Positions 44,177 through 52,299 of a stretch of DNA of 64,000 nucleotides are shown here, piece by piece. The translations under genes and the position numbers were made by a program. Under the pieces are notes generated by a model. The model worked only from the letters and a program-made list of their open reading frames with translations. It searched no databases and was not told the origin of the DNA. Every line of letters begins with the position of its first letter. Within the stretch, counting starts at the first letter, position 1. The stretch spans positions 124,001-188,000 of the forward strand of contig NZ_QGHA01000008.1 in NCBI RefSeq assembly GCF_003148845.1, written 5' to 3'. The stretch is from Mucilaginibacter oryzae. GTDB lineage: Bacteria > Bacteroidota > Bacteroidia > Sphingobacteriales > Sphingobacteriaceae.

Positions 44177-44581
44177 ATGAGATTTGAAGGGGAATCATAT
44201 CCAAGTTTAACTATATTAAAAGTTGTGTGTACCATAAAAGTGAACCCTAACTATAAAATCATTAACGCCGCGCTGCAGAAAAAAGACCCGAACAGCCCGT
44301 TAAATTATTTCAGGCGGTTGGTGAAACTCAGGAAAGACAACCTGGTGCTGGTATGTGATAAATATATACTGCTTGACGCGCAAAACCCGGATGCCTACAC
44401 CTATACGCGAGAACTGGATTGCAAAAAAACTATTGGTCATACTAAACTTCAGGGACAAACCTGTTGACACGAACACGGCGTTGATTTTGCAAAAAGCAGG
44501 GTTTTAACGGGGAATTACAGGTAGCCATCAAAAAACCGAAAGTTATTACCTTATGAGGCTGTTGTTTATGAATTGAGATAA
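44177..44581 (+). pseudogene. C-terminal remnant of a GH13 alpha-glucosidase
   Basis: The frame starting at 44177 contains VNPNYKIINAALQKKDPNSP, then LNYFRRLVKLRKDN and DKYILLDAQNPDAYTYTREL, all typical of the C-terminal part of oligo-1,6-glucosidase-type alpha-glucosidases. A one-base insertion in the A-run near 44430 shifts the frame; the next frame continues KKLLVILNFRDKPVDTNTAL. A further shift leads to the family-like end PYEAVVYELR and a TAA stop at 44579-44581. The catalytic barrel is absent. So this is a decayed 3' fragment left from a deleted gene. Confidence 0.85.
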
Positions 44582-44596
44582 CTTGGGTTTAAAAGC

Positions 44597-46183
44597 CTAC
44601 TGCTCCAATCCTTTTTTAAAGGTAACATCATCACCATTCACCACTTTAAAATAAGCGTTATCGCCCCATTTAAAGCGGGCTGTTTGTGCTTTAAGGATAG
44701 TTTTAATCGGCTCGCGGGATATCATTATCTCGCGCGAATCCATTTCCCTGATGGTTTGCGATGCATACCGGATAAACTTGTCTACATCATCATCGGTAAC
44801 GTTATACTGTTTTAAGAACGCCTCTTCGGTAGGATACGCTTTTAGCAGTTGTTGCTGCATGTCTATCACATAAGCGGTAAACAATTGCTGCTGGCTCAGA
44901 TCCTGGATCAGCATAGTGTTGCGGGTGGTATCAGCAGGCACAAAAACATCGGGCATAATCCCGCCCCCGCTAAAAACTTTACGCCCGCCGGAGGTATGAT
45001 AATCAGACGGGCTTTTAAAAATACTATCGTTCAAATTGCTTTGCTCCGAAAAAAGCTCGCCTTTTTGCATGCGCTGCGCAAGTTCGGCCCGATAGCTATC
45101 CACACCGTTTTTATATGATTTCTGGATAGACCGGCCCGATGGCGTGTAATACCGCGCCACAGTTAAATTCACGGCCGAGCCATCTTCAAAACCAAACTGC
45201 TGCTGTACAAGGCCTTTGCCAAACGAACGGCGGCCAACAATGGTAGCCCTGTCCAGATCCTGCAGGGCGCCTGCCAGGATCTCGCTGGCCGAAGCCGAAT
45301 ACTCATCAATCAGTACAACCACTTTCCCGTTCTGGAACATTCCCGAATCTGTGGCAAAGTAATCAGTGCGGGGCTCATGAACACCTTTGGTATAAACAAT
45401 AAGCTTTTTAGCAGTCAGAAATTCGTCCGCCAGTGACGTTGCCGCGTTCAGGTAGCCGCCGCCGTTGCCGCGCAGGTCAAGCATCAATTTATCCATGCCA
45501 TCAACCTTAAGGCTGGTTAGGGCTTTCCTGAAATCAACATCCGTAGTGGCCGAAAACTTGCTGATTTTGATGTAGCCGGTTTTGGCATCGGCCATGTAAG
45601 CGGCATCAACGCTGCTCAAATCAACATGGCCGCGCCTGATGTTTATATTTCTTACAGCTGTTGTTAAAGGGGGGAGTACGCCAAGTTTTACTTCAGCATC
45701 TTTATCGCCCCTGAATATTTTGTTGATTTTTTTCGGGGTAAGCTTTATACCTGCAAATTTTTCGCCATCTACGGTAACCACTTTGCTGCCAACCTGCAAG
45801 CCAGCCTTTTCCGCAGGTCCGCCGGCATAAACCTGGGTAATCACTAACGTATCGCGCAGCACCTGGTATTCAATGCCTACGCCGTTAAAGCCGCCATCCA
45901 AACGTTCGTTGATAGACTGCGCCTGCTGTTGCGGCAGGTATAGGGAATGTGGATCGAGGTTTTGGAGCAGGTTATTTACCGATACGCCTTCAATACTGTC
46001 GATATTAACACTATCTACATAGTTACGGTCAACCAGTTGCAGCACTTTGGCAATTTTGCTGTTGCCGGCAAATGGAAGGCCAAGGTTATGTGTAGCAAAA
46101 TCCCTGTTAAGCAACAAGCCTATCATTATCCCCAAAAATAACAGGATCATTGTCCGGAAAATTACACCCGCGGTCCTCTTCAT
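44597..46183 (-). CDS. S41-family C-terminal processing protease (CtpA-type)
   Basis: A 528-residue protease. The N-terminus has one membrane anchor (VIFRTMILLFLGIMIGLLLN), then a PDZ domain (about 85-165; FNGVGIEYQVLRDTLVITQV and VGSKVVTVDGEKFAG), then the S41 catalytic domain with LDLRGNGGGYLNAA, DEYSASASEILAGAL (Ser nucleophile) and GRRSFGKGLVQ (catalytic Lys). It cleaves C-terminal tails of periplasmic proteins. A -7-type box lies upstream. Single-gene unit, divergent from murQ. Length is normal for Bacteroidota CtpA. Confidence 0.93.
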   Translation of the reverse strand: MKRTAGVIFRTMILLFLGIMIGLLLNRDFATHNLGLPFAGNSKIAKVLQLVDRNYVDSVNIDSIEGVSVNNLLQNLDPHSLYLPQQQAQSINERLDGGFNGVGIEYQVLRDTLVITQVYAGGPAEKAGLQVGSKVVTVDGEKFAGIKLTPKKINKIFRGDKDAEVKLGVLPPLTTAVRNINIRRGHVDLSSVDAAYMADAKTGYIKISKFSATTDVDFRKALTSLKVDGMDKLMLDLRGNGGGYLNAATSLADEFLTAKKLIVYTKGVHEPRTDYFATDSGMFQNGKVVVLIDEYSASASEILAGALQDLDRATIVGRRSFGKGLVQQQFGFEDGSAVNLTVARYYTPSGRSIQKSYKNGVDSYRAELAQRMQKGELFSEQSNLNDSIFKSPSDYHTSGGRKVFSGGGIMPDVFVPADTTRNTMLIQDLSQQQLFTAYVIDMQQQLLKAYPTEEAFLKQYNVTDDDVDKFIRYASQTIREMDSREIMISREPIKTILKAQTARFKWGDNAYFKVVNGDDVTFKKGLEQ

Positions 46184-46193
46184 AGTTATAACA

Positions 46194-46201
46194 CAAAGTT
46201 A
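46194..46201 (-). promoter_or_regulatory. Possible -7 element of the S41 protease gene
   Basis: Minus-strand octamer TAACTTTG (complement of CAAAGTTA) fits TAnnTTTG and lies 10 bases upstream of the start codon at 46183, implying a very short leader. A well-spaced -33 TTG was not seen. Confidence 0.35.
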
Positions 46202-46288
46202 ACAATTGCATGGCCAATAATTTTTACCGGCAACCTTGCATTTGATGTTTTTTACCGAATTTTGTTATAAATTATTTGAAAATAGCCT

Positions 46289-47098
46289 ATGGAAACCACT
46301 ACCGAAAGGGAATCGCACTATAAAGACCTCGAAAAACAAACCGTAAGGGAAATTTTAGAGCATATTAATAATGAAGATAAAACCGTTCCGCTGGCTGTTG
46401 AAAAGGCATTGCCGCAGATAGAGGCCCTGGCTGCGATAACTGCCGAAAGGATGAAGGCCGGCGGCCGTTTATTTTACATAGGCGCGGGCACCAGCGGTAG
46501 GTTAGGTGTGGTTGACGCATCAGAATGCCCGCCAACCTTTGGTGTTCCGTTTGATATGGTGGTGGGGTTGATAGCGGGCGGTGATACTGCCATCCGCAAG
46601 GCTGTTGAATTTGCCGAGGATGATGCGGCACAAGCATGGATCGACCTGCAGGCTTATGGTATTAATGATAAGGATGTATTGGTGGGCATAGCTGCTTCGG
46701 GCACTACGCCATACGTTATAGGCGGCTTAAGGGCTGCTAATGAACACCATATAGTTACAGGTTGCATTGTTTGTAATAACGGCAGCCCGGTAGCCGCCGC
46801 AGCGCAATACCCGGTGGAAGTGGTAACCGGTCCGGAGTTTTTAACAGGATCCACCAGGATGAAAGCCGGTACCGCGCAAAAACTGGTTTTAAATATGCTG
46901 AGCACAAGCGTAATGATACAGCTTGGCCGCGTTAGAGGGAACAGGATGGTTGATATGCAGTTAAGCAACCACAAATTGGTGAACAGGGGCACCCACATGG
47001 TAATGGAAGCAACCGGGCTAAGTGAAGAAGAAGCAGCCGGGATGCTGAAACAATACGGCAGCGTAAGGAGCGCTGTTGATCATTATTTTAAAAAGTAG
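46289..47098 (+). CDS. murQ: N-acetylmuramic acid 6-phosphate etherase
   Basis: A 269-residue SIS-domain protein with the MurQ signature GAGTSGRLGVVDASECPPTF, further parts GIAASGTTPYVIGGL and FLTGSTRMKAGTAQKLVLNM, and a C-terminal tail with HMVMEATGLSEEEA. It splits MurNAc-6-phosphate into GlcNAc-6-phosphate and lactate during recycling of cell wall sugars. Slightly shorter than the E. coli enzyme but all core motifs are present. Divergent from the S41 protease. It fits the chitin and GlcNAc theme of the window. Confidence 0.96.
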   Translation: METTTERESHYKDLEKQTVREILEHINNEDKTVPLAVEKALPQIEALAAITAERMKAGGRLFYIGAGTSGRLGVVDASECPPTFGVPFDMVVGLIAGGDTAIRKAVEFAEDDAAQAWIDLQAYGINDKDVLVGIAASGTTPYVIGGLRAANEHHIVTGCIVCNNGSPVAAAAQYPVEVVTGPEFLTGSTRMKAGTAQKLVLNMLSTSVMIQLGRVRGNRMVDMQLSNHKLVNRGTHMVMEATGLSEEEAAGMLKQYGSVRSAVDHYFKK

Positions 47099-47123
47099 TT
47101 TCGATGTGCAAATGTGCAAATCC

Positions 47124-47170
47124 CGGATGTGCAGATGATTTTGATTTGCATGCGCACATCTGCACATCCG
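47124..47170. repeat. Perfect 14-bp inverted repeat after murQ (GATGTGCA family)
   Basis: CGGATGTGCAGATG (47124-47137) is mirrored exactly at 47157-47170 around a 19-base spacer. Just before it GATGTGCAAATGTGCAAAT repeats the GTGCA motif. It could act as a transcription stop for murQ, but there is no T-run; the composition resembles dispersed GTGCA repeats, so it is listed as a repeat. Confidence 0.6.
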
Positions 47171-47193
47171 AAATTTGAAATCGAATAAAAACA

Positions 47194-47760
47194 ATGCACG
47201 AGATTGAACCATATTATCGCTGGAGAGACGATTACGTAGCATCGGAAGATGAGTTTTCGCCTTTTTACGCGACAGAATACAGCGAGTTTGAATTTGACAA
47301 GCAGGTATACAATTACCTGCTGCACCCGCAATGGGATTCGTTCGGCTCCAATACCCTTTATTTAAAAGTACTTTTTGCCGATTATGATAAAGGCTATACC
47401 ATTATCGAATTGATTGGCGAGTGGAACGATGCCATTAATAACGATATTATGATGCTAAAACGCGAGCTGTTAGACCTGATGGTTGATAACGGCATCAGTC
47501 ATTTTATCCTGATCGGTGAAAATGTGCTCAACTTTCATTCAAGCGATGATTGCTATTATGAGGAATGGTTCCAGGATGTGGAAGATGGCTGGATTGCCGG
47601 AGTTAATTTTCGCGAACATGTAATAGATGAGTTCAAAAACAACAACATCGATTATTACATCAACTTTGGCGGCGAACTGGATAACCTGGGCTGGAGAACA
47701 TTGAAACCTATCCAGGTTTTCAAGAAGGTTGAAGAGCAGTTGATGAGGAGATTGAATTAG
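47194..47760 (+). CDS. Conserved hypothetical protein, acidic and aromatic-rich
   Basis: A 188-residue cytosolic protein without signal or membrane segment. It is rich in Asp, Glu, Tyr and Trp (EPYYRWRDDYVASEDEFSPF, HSSDDCYYEEWFQDVEDGWI). No known domain could be recognised. The start ATG follows a repeat hairpin after murQ, and it is on the same strand as murQ with 95 bases between. Likely a lineage-specific family of Bacteroidota. Confidence 0.75.
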   Translation: MHEIEPYYRWRDDYVASEDEFSPFYATEYSEFEFDKQVYNYLLHPQWDSFGSNTLYLKVLFADYDKGYTIIELIGEWNDAINNDIMMLKRELLDLMVDNGISHFILIGENVLNFHSSDDCYYEEWFQDVEDGWIAGVNFREHVIDEFKNNNIDYYINFGGELDNLGWRTLKPIQVFKKVEEQLMRRLN

Positions 47761-47813
47761 GGGAGAGGCGGGAGGTCAGGAACCAGTGTCTACAATAACC
47801 TGCTTAGTCCAGT

Positions 47814-47998
47814 TTATTTCAACCATTTACCCAGGCTCGCCTTAGCTTCTTCTGTTGAAAATATTTCGCCATTTTTTGATTGTTCAATACCAACATCTAT
47901 TTTATTCAATAGCATCAGTCTGCTAATATCTCATTAAAAGTAAACTCACCGGGGAGCTCATTCACTGTTTTCAAAACTTCTTTTTTGGTCAGCATCAT
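47814..47998 (-). pseudogene. Frameshifted small antitoxin-like gene
   Basis: On the minus strand MMLTKKEVLKTVNELPGEFT runs into a stop near codon 27, but the next frame continues directly as LMLLNKIDVGIEQSKNGEIF then STEEAKASLGKWLK and ends at TAA (47814-47816). Loss of one base near 47920 explains the break. The joined product of about 60 residues resembles short proteins of the toxin-antitoxin type (a helical N-terminal segment and an acidic ...STEEAK... tail), but the family is not certain. No toxin gene is beside it. Confidence 0.6.
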
Positions 47999-48067
47999 CA
48001 ACTATTTAATAATCTAATTTACTAATTTAACTTTAAACAGTTTATTCGTTTTAAGCTTTTGCCTTCA

Positions 48068-48673
48068 ATGATCAACACCATCATATTCGATCTGGGCGCC
48101 GTTTTAATTGACTGGAACCCTCACTACATGTATCGCACCCTGTTTAGCAACGAACAGGAAATGAAAGAATTCCTGGCCAATATCTGTACTTCCGACTGGA
48201 ATGAAGAACAGGACGCAGGCAGGCCGCTGCAGGAGGGCACCGATCTGCTTGTGGCACAATATCCGGAGCATGAAGCCAACATCAGGGCTTTTTATGGCCG
48301 CTGGATTGAGATGCTGGGAGAGCCGTTGCACGGTACGGTAGAAATTTTCAGGCAGCTGAAAGCCAGCGGCAAATACAAGATTTACGCTTTAACCAACTGG
48401 TCGGCCGAAACCTTCCCGATGGCATTGGAACGCTTTGATTTTTTAGGATGGTTTGATGGCATTGTGGTATCCGGCACGGAGAAGATGCGCAAACCAACGC
48501 CTGCCTTTTACCAGGTTTTGCTGGACAGGTATAACGTTGATGCAGGTGAGGCTCTGTTTATTGATGATAACTACCGCAATATTTTAGCAGCCGAAGAGAT
48601 GGGGATTAAGAGTATCCATTTTGCATCTTCGGAAGCTTTGGAAGAGGAGTTGAAAAGGCTGAAAATTTTATAG
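48068..48673 (+). CDS. HAD-superfamily phosphatase (YihX-like)
   Basis: From ATG at 48068 (MINTIIFDLGAVLIDW) the protein has 201 residues; a TTG three codons upstream is an unlikely start. Motif I FDLGAVL has Asp8 as nucleophile and Gly at the position of the second Asp, as in alpha-glucose-1-phosphatase-like proteins; motif II is ALTNWS, motif III EKMRKPTPAFYQ, motif IV FIDDNYRNI. A cap domain is inserted after motif I, type C1. Probably a sugar-phosphate phosphatase in the cytosol. Substrate not certain. Followed by a multi-hairpin repeat. Confidence 0.88.
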   Translation: MINTIIFDLGAVLIDWNPHYMYRTLFSNEQEMKEFLANICTSDWNEEQDAGRPLQEGTDLLVAQYPEHEANIRAFYGRWIEMLGEPLHGTVEIFRQLKASGKYKIYALTNWSAETFPMALERFDFLGWFDGIVVSGTEKMRKPTPAFYQVLLDRYNVDAGEALFIDDNYRNILAAEEMGIKSIHFASSEALEEELKRLKIL

Positions 48674-48678
48674 CAACC

Positions 48679-48696
48679 GGCCGTGGAGACACGGCC
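48679..48696. repeat. GGCCGTG-GAGA-CACGGCC hairpin after the HAD gene
   Basis: A perfect 7-bp GC-rich stem with a GAGA tetraloop, 6 bases past the HAD gene stop and just before the larger hairpin element. It has no T-run, so it is either a structural mRNA 3' end signal or part of the adjacent repeat cluster. Confidence 0.5.
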
Positions 48697-48714
48697 TCGC
48701 GAAAGTTTGACACA

Positions 48715-48828
48715 CTTGCGCTCATCTTTGATGAGTGCTTAAAATGGGTTGGCGTTTGTAACGCAAGCTTTGTTAATGGCGTTACAAACGCCAACCCATG
48801 TTAAGCGCCCGTTTAAAACTAGCGCAAG
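48715..48828. repeat. Multi-hairpin dispersed element, copy B
   Basis: Borders CTTGCGCTC and GCGCAAG. Left hairpin GCGCTCATC-TTT-GATGAGTGC (48718-48738, one wobble), a central perfect 21-bp inverted repeat (48744-48764 mirrored at 48779-48799, core GGGTTGGCGTTTGTAACGC), and an imperfect right hairpin. It shares GAGTGCTTAA and TTAAGCGC border motifs with the copy at 31561-31674. It lies between convergent genes (HAD phosphatase and cysM). Confidence 0.8.
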
Positions 48829-48852
48829 AGTTTTATACTATGCAACATTATG

Positions 48853-49725
48853 TTATCCAAACAATTCACTGCTTAAATACCTGTCCCCTCTATCGCAGCA
48901 AATAAATACAATCACGCCTTCTTCCAATTCCCCGGCTAATCGTATAGCTGCAGAAAGTGCACCACCGCTGCTCATCCCGGCAAATACTCCTTCAACTTTG
49001 GCCATTTGGCGGGCCATCTGCGTAGCTTCCTCCTGCGAAATATCCATTACCCTGTCAACCCTTGTGGCATCAAATATCTTAGGCAGATATTCTTCCGGCC
49101 ACCTGCGTATGCCTGGGATTGACGAGCCCTCAACCGGCTGACAGCCCACTATTTGCACACCCGGATTTTGTGCTTTCAAATACCTGGAGCAACCCATAAT
49201 GGTGCCGGTAGTACCCATGGCGCTTACAAAATGGGTGATCTTACCTTCGGTATCCCTCCATATTTCCGGACCCGTGCTTTTAACATGCGCCATATAATTA
49301 TCCGGGTTGGCAAACTGGTTCAGTAAGTAATATTCGCCGGTGGCGGCTTTTTCTTCGGCATAATCGCGGCAAAGCTCTATGCCTTCCAGCAGGGTAACTT
49401 TGGCGCCAAAGGCTTCCATAGTGAGCGTACGCTCCCGTGTGGAGTTGGATGGCATTACCAGTTCTATCTCTAAATCAAACAACCTTGCTATCATTGCCAG
49501 GGCAATGCCGGTATTCCCGCTTGTTGCCTCAATCAGTTTGGTACCGGGTTTAATATCGCCACGCTCAATAGCGCTGCGGATCATGTTGAGCGACGCACGG
49601 TCTTTAACGCTTCCGCCCGGGTTATTCCCCTCCAGTTTGGCAAAAATCTGCACTTTAGGGTTGGGGTTCAGCTTTTTAATTTCTACCATAGGCGTGTTGC
49701 CTATCAGGTCTATCAATCCGGCCAT
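48853..49725 (-). CDS. cysM: Cysteine synthase, CysM type
   Basis: A 290-residue PLP enzyme. The PLP lysine is in GGSVKDRASLNMIRSAIERG (Lys41), the substrate loop is EATSGNTGIALAMI, and the phosphate-binding glycine run is MGTTGTIMG. It makes cysteine from O-acetylserine and sulfide. It lies 24 bases downstream of the serine acetyltransferase gene on the same strand, so the two form the cysteine synthesis unit. Lengths are typical of CysM. Confidence 0.93.
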   Translation of the reverse strand: MAGLIDLIGNTPMVEIKKLNPNPKVQIFAKLEGNNPGGSVKDRASLNMIRSAIERGDIKPGTKLIEATSGNTGIALAMIARLFDLEIELVMPSNSTRERTLTMEAFGAKVTLLEGIELCRDYAEEKAATGEYYLLNQFANPDNYMAHVKSTGPEIWRDTEGKITHFVSAMGTTGTIMGCSRYLKAQNPGVQIVGCQPVEGSSIPGIRRWPEEYLPKIFDATRVDRVMDISQEEATQMARQMAKVEGVFAGMSSGGALSAAIRLAGELEEGVIVFICCDRGDRYLSSELFG

Positions 49726-49749
49726 CGTATATTTTATTAGGTAAATGTT

Positions 49750-50580
49750 TTATTTTTTATGACCGAACAATTTCATGCCCAGCCTTTTTAATATCCGGTG
49801 ATTAGGCGTATGATACACCCTCGAGTTTGGCGGTAAACTTTTGGTAAGCCATACATTCCCCCCTACTACGCTGTTATGACCAATCACGGTTTCGCCGCCT
49901 AAAATGGTAGCGCCCGAATAGATTACCACATTATCCTGCACCGTTGGGTGCCGTTTGGTATTGGCCATGCTTTTATCTACACTCAACGCACCTAAAGTAA
50001 CGCCCTGGTATAATTTAACATGCTTGCCAATTACGCAGCTCTCGCCAATTACTATGCCTGTGCCATGATCTATATAGAAATACTCGTCTATTTTGGCGGC
50101 CGGATGAATATCGATACCGGTTTTAGAGTGCGCGTACTCTGTCAATATCCTCGGCAGCAGCGGTATATTATCAACATAAAGCCTGTGCGCTATCCGGTAA
50201 AGCGAGATTGCATAAAAGCCGGGATAACTCCGGATCACTTCAAATTCGCTTCTTGCTGCCGGATCGCCATTAAAAATCGCCTGGATATCCGTATTCAAAA
50301 CCCGGAACAGCTCGGGCAAACTTTCAAAAAAGTTTTTAGCCAGCTTTGATGTATCACAATTACTGCAAGCCTTAGTGGCATGCATAATACGGCAGAGTTC
50401 GTTTTCAAGTTTTATAAATTCCGCTTTCAGCGCATCAACCGAAGCATACTTTTCTCCGGTACGTTCCGGGTATAGCAAATGGATCACTTTAAGTGCCCAG
50501 GACGTAATTTCCTTATTAGAAGGCACGGCTTCCTGGTTTTGCTGTTTAGCAAATATATAGTCGTAAAACTCCTGACTCAT
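49750..50580 (-). CDS. cysE: Serine O-acetyltransferase (EpsC/CysE-like)
   Basis: A 276-residue acyltransferase: helical N-terminal part, then a left-handed beta-helix of hexapeptide repeats (HPAAKIDEYFYIDHGTGIVI, GESCVIGKHVKLYQGVTLGA, VIYSGATILGGETVIGHNSV). The His in DHGTG is the expected catalytic base. It acetylates serine with acetyl-CoA, feeding the cysM gene 24 bases downstream. The long N-terminal extension is usual for the Bacteroidota/EpsC group. Confidence 0.93.
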   Translation of the reverse strand: MSQEFYDYIFAKQQNQEAVPSNKEITSWALKVIHLLYPERTGEKYASVDALKAEFIKLENELCRIMHATKACSNCDTSKLAKNFFESLPELFRVLNTDIQAIFNGDPAARSEFEVIRSYPGFYAISLYRIAHRLYVDNIPLLPRILTEYAHSKTGIDIHPAAKIDEYFYIDHGTGIVIGESCVIGKHVKLYQGVTLGALSVDKSMANTKRHPTVQDNVVIYSGATILGGETVIGHNSVVGGNVWLTKSLPPNSRVYHTPNHRILKRLGMKLFGHKK

Positions 50581-50786
50581 GTTTTGTGGTGGTACTGCTT
50601 TTGATAAACAGTTGTTAGCGTTACAAGTTTATACAAAAGATTGTTGTTAATGTGTAAAATGACCAGCATAATTGATATTGGCATATAAAATTGCCATCAA
50701 ATAAAAGTGCTTCATACCCTATAGCATGATAAAAAGCCAACTATATTGGAAGTGGTGTAGTGAAAAACTCCGCCCATTACTAAAAT

Positions 50787-51134
50787 TTAAAATGTGCGGG
50801 TCCAGTATTTAAGTTTAATTTTAACGTACTTTCCTGCGGATGTTTTTTTATAGTAATAGGCAAAACTATTATACTTTTTTTTGACGATAGAATCACCAAG
50901 CTTTACGGAATCAAAATCAATCCCCGCCCATTTCCAACATGGAAATGTTCTCTTCGCGCCTTTAATTACTAATTCAGGCATTTTTTTAGGGGGCGGTGAT
51001 TCCTGCTTTTCAATTACGATACCATTATAGGTTTCTAAATAATGTAGATCTATTTCAGTATAAATAGGCCAAACTCCCACGATAAAAAGAAACACAAGCA
51101 TACCAATTCTACTCCAAACCTTATTTATATCCAT
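50787..51134 (-). CDS. Small membrane-anchored hypothetical protein
   Basis: A 115-residue protein with one N-terminal membrane segment (RIGMLVFLFIVGVWPIYTEI) and a short periplasmic or extracellular domain rich in Lys and Tyr (VKKKYNSFAYYYKKTSAGKY, ending KYWTRTF). No family recognised. Isolated between cysE and a glutathione peroxidase gene, both on the same strand; a 200-base gap separates it from cysE. Confidence 0.65.
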   Translation of the reverse strand: MDINKVWSRIGMLVFLFIVGVWPIYTEIDLHYLETYNGIVIEKQESPPPKKMPELVIKGAKRTFPCWKWAGIDFDSVKLGDSIVKKKYNSFAYYYKKTSAGKYVKIKLKYWTRTF

Positions 51135-51273
51135 CCCACTAATATAAAAAACTCCCCTTAAACAATTAAATTCATTATTGTCATACGCCCCAGTCGCAAA
51201 CCAATTAGTGCGTATCTATTGTTCAGATATCGCGATTGATGTGCTATTACTATATCGAAAAATCAAAAAAAAA

Positions 51274-51293
51274 GCCCCGGCTAATGCCGGGGC
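51274..51293 (-). terminator. Terminator of the glutathione peroxidase gene
   Basis: GCCCCGGC-TAAT-GCCGGGGC, 8-bp perfect GC stem, 25 bases past the stop codon, followed on the minus strand by a run of nine T. Confidence 0.9.
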
Positions 51294-51317
51294 CAGTTAA
51301 ATTCTATAGCCCGAATT

Positions 51318-51833
51318 TTAGTTCAGGTATTTGGTAATATCTTCAGATAGCGGCGTAGTTTGTGATCTGAAACGGTGGATCAGTTTACCGTTTTCATCAA
51401 TCAGGAACTTTTCAAAATTCCATTTAATATCGCCGGTAAAATCTGGGTTGGGCGCCGTGGTAAGATATTGAAACAAAGGATCGATATCAAGACCTACAAC
51501 GCTTACCTTCCCGCTCATCGGAAAAGTTACGTTAAAGTTTTCTTTGCAGAAGGTTTTGATATCCTGGTTAGTGCCCGGTTCCTGGCCGCCAAAGTTGTTA
51601 GCCGGGAAGCCCACTACCACCAGTTTGCCTTTGTATTGCTCAGATAATTTTTCAAGGTCGGCGTATTGTTTGGTGAAACCGCATTTCGAGGCAGTGTTTA
51701 CAATCAACACTTTTTTTCCTTTGTATTTAGCCAAGGTAAAATCCTTGCCATCAATGGTTTTAAGTTTAAAATCATATACTGATGATGGCGCCGCCGTAAA
51801 TAATAAGGCGATGATGAGTGCAAGTGTTTTCAT
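51318..51833 (-). CDS. Exported glutathione-peroxidase-family peroxidase
   Basis: A 171-residue protein with a short signal-like N-terminus (MKTLALIIALLFTAAPSS). Peroxidatic Cys51 is in NTASKCGFTKQYADLEKL, the resolving-type Cys96 in IKTFCKENF, and the catalytic Trp and Asn in DIKWNFEKFLI. Cys instead of Sec and a resolving Cys suggest a thioredoxin-type peroxidase. It detoxifies hydroperoxides, here probably in the periplasm. Single-gene unit with its own terminator. Confidence 0.9.
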   Translation of the reverse strand: MKTLALIIALLFTAAPSSVYDFKLKTIDGKDFTLAKYKGKKVLIVNTASKCGFTKQYADLEKLSEQYKGKLVVVGFPANNFGGQEPGTNQDIKTFCKENFNVTFPMSGKVSVVGLDIDPLFQYLTTAPNPDFTGDIKWNFEKFLIDENGKLIHRFRSQTTPLSEDITKYLN

Positions 51834-51873
51834 GGTTGTTTAATTGATTTTATTATCCACAATAAAAGTAAAG

Positions 51874-52299
51874 CTAAAAATCCCTTTTAGCTAAATACTC
51901 GTCTTCTTTTTGTGTCATTTTTTGTTTTGTAACAGCACTTTTATCGGTATAGCCCAACAGGTGCAAAGCTCCGTGAATAATAACCCGGTGCAATTCGTCC
52001 GCTTCTCCGGTTTTAAATTTAGCGCCGTTTTCGCGGATGCGGTCTATAGAAATAAAAATGTCGCCAACAATATCGCCTTCAACTTCCGAATTATCGAAGG
52101 TTACAATGTCTGTATAGGTATCGTGATCAAGATATTGCTGATTTATTTGCAACAGGTAAGCATCCGAGCAAAAAATGTAGTTTAACTCTTTCAGTTTAAA
52201 TCCTTCGGCAACAATGGTATCCTTTATCCACCGGCGCAACTGCGCTTTTTGTTTCGGCTTGAAGGATATATCCTCTTCAAAAAAATTAATCGCCGGCAT
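51874..52299 (-). CDS. ybeY: rRNA maturation RNase YbeY
   Basis: A 141-residue protein. The metal site is in RVIIHGALHLLGYTDKS with His109 and His113; the third ligand position, His in E. coli, is Asp119 here (GYTDK), as in many Bacteroidota. The N-terminal FFEED-ISFKPK and TYTDIVTFDN are typical. It processes 16S rRNA 3' ends and takes part in ribosome quality control. Its start shares one base with the stop of the ATPase gene (TGATG), so it is the last gene of a three-gene overlapping operon. Confidence 0.93.
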   Translation of the reverse strand: MPAINFFEEDISFKPKQKAQLRRWIKDTIVAEGFKLKELNYIFCSDAYLLQINQQYLDHDTYTDIVTFDNSEVEGDIVGDIFISIDRIRENGAKFKTGEADELHRVIIHGALHLLGYTDKSAVTKQKMTQKEDEYLAKRDF

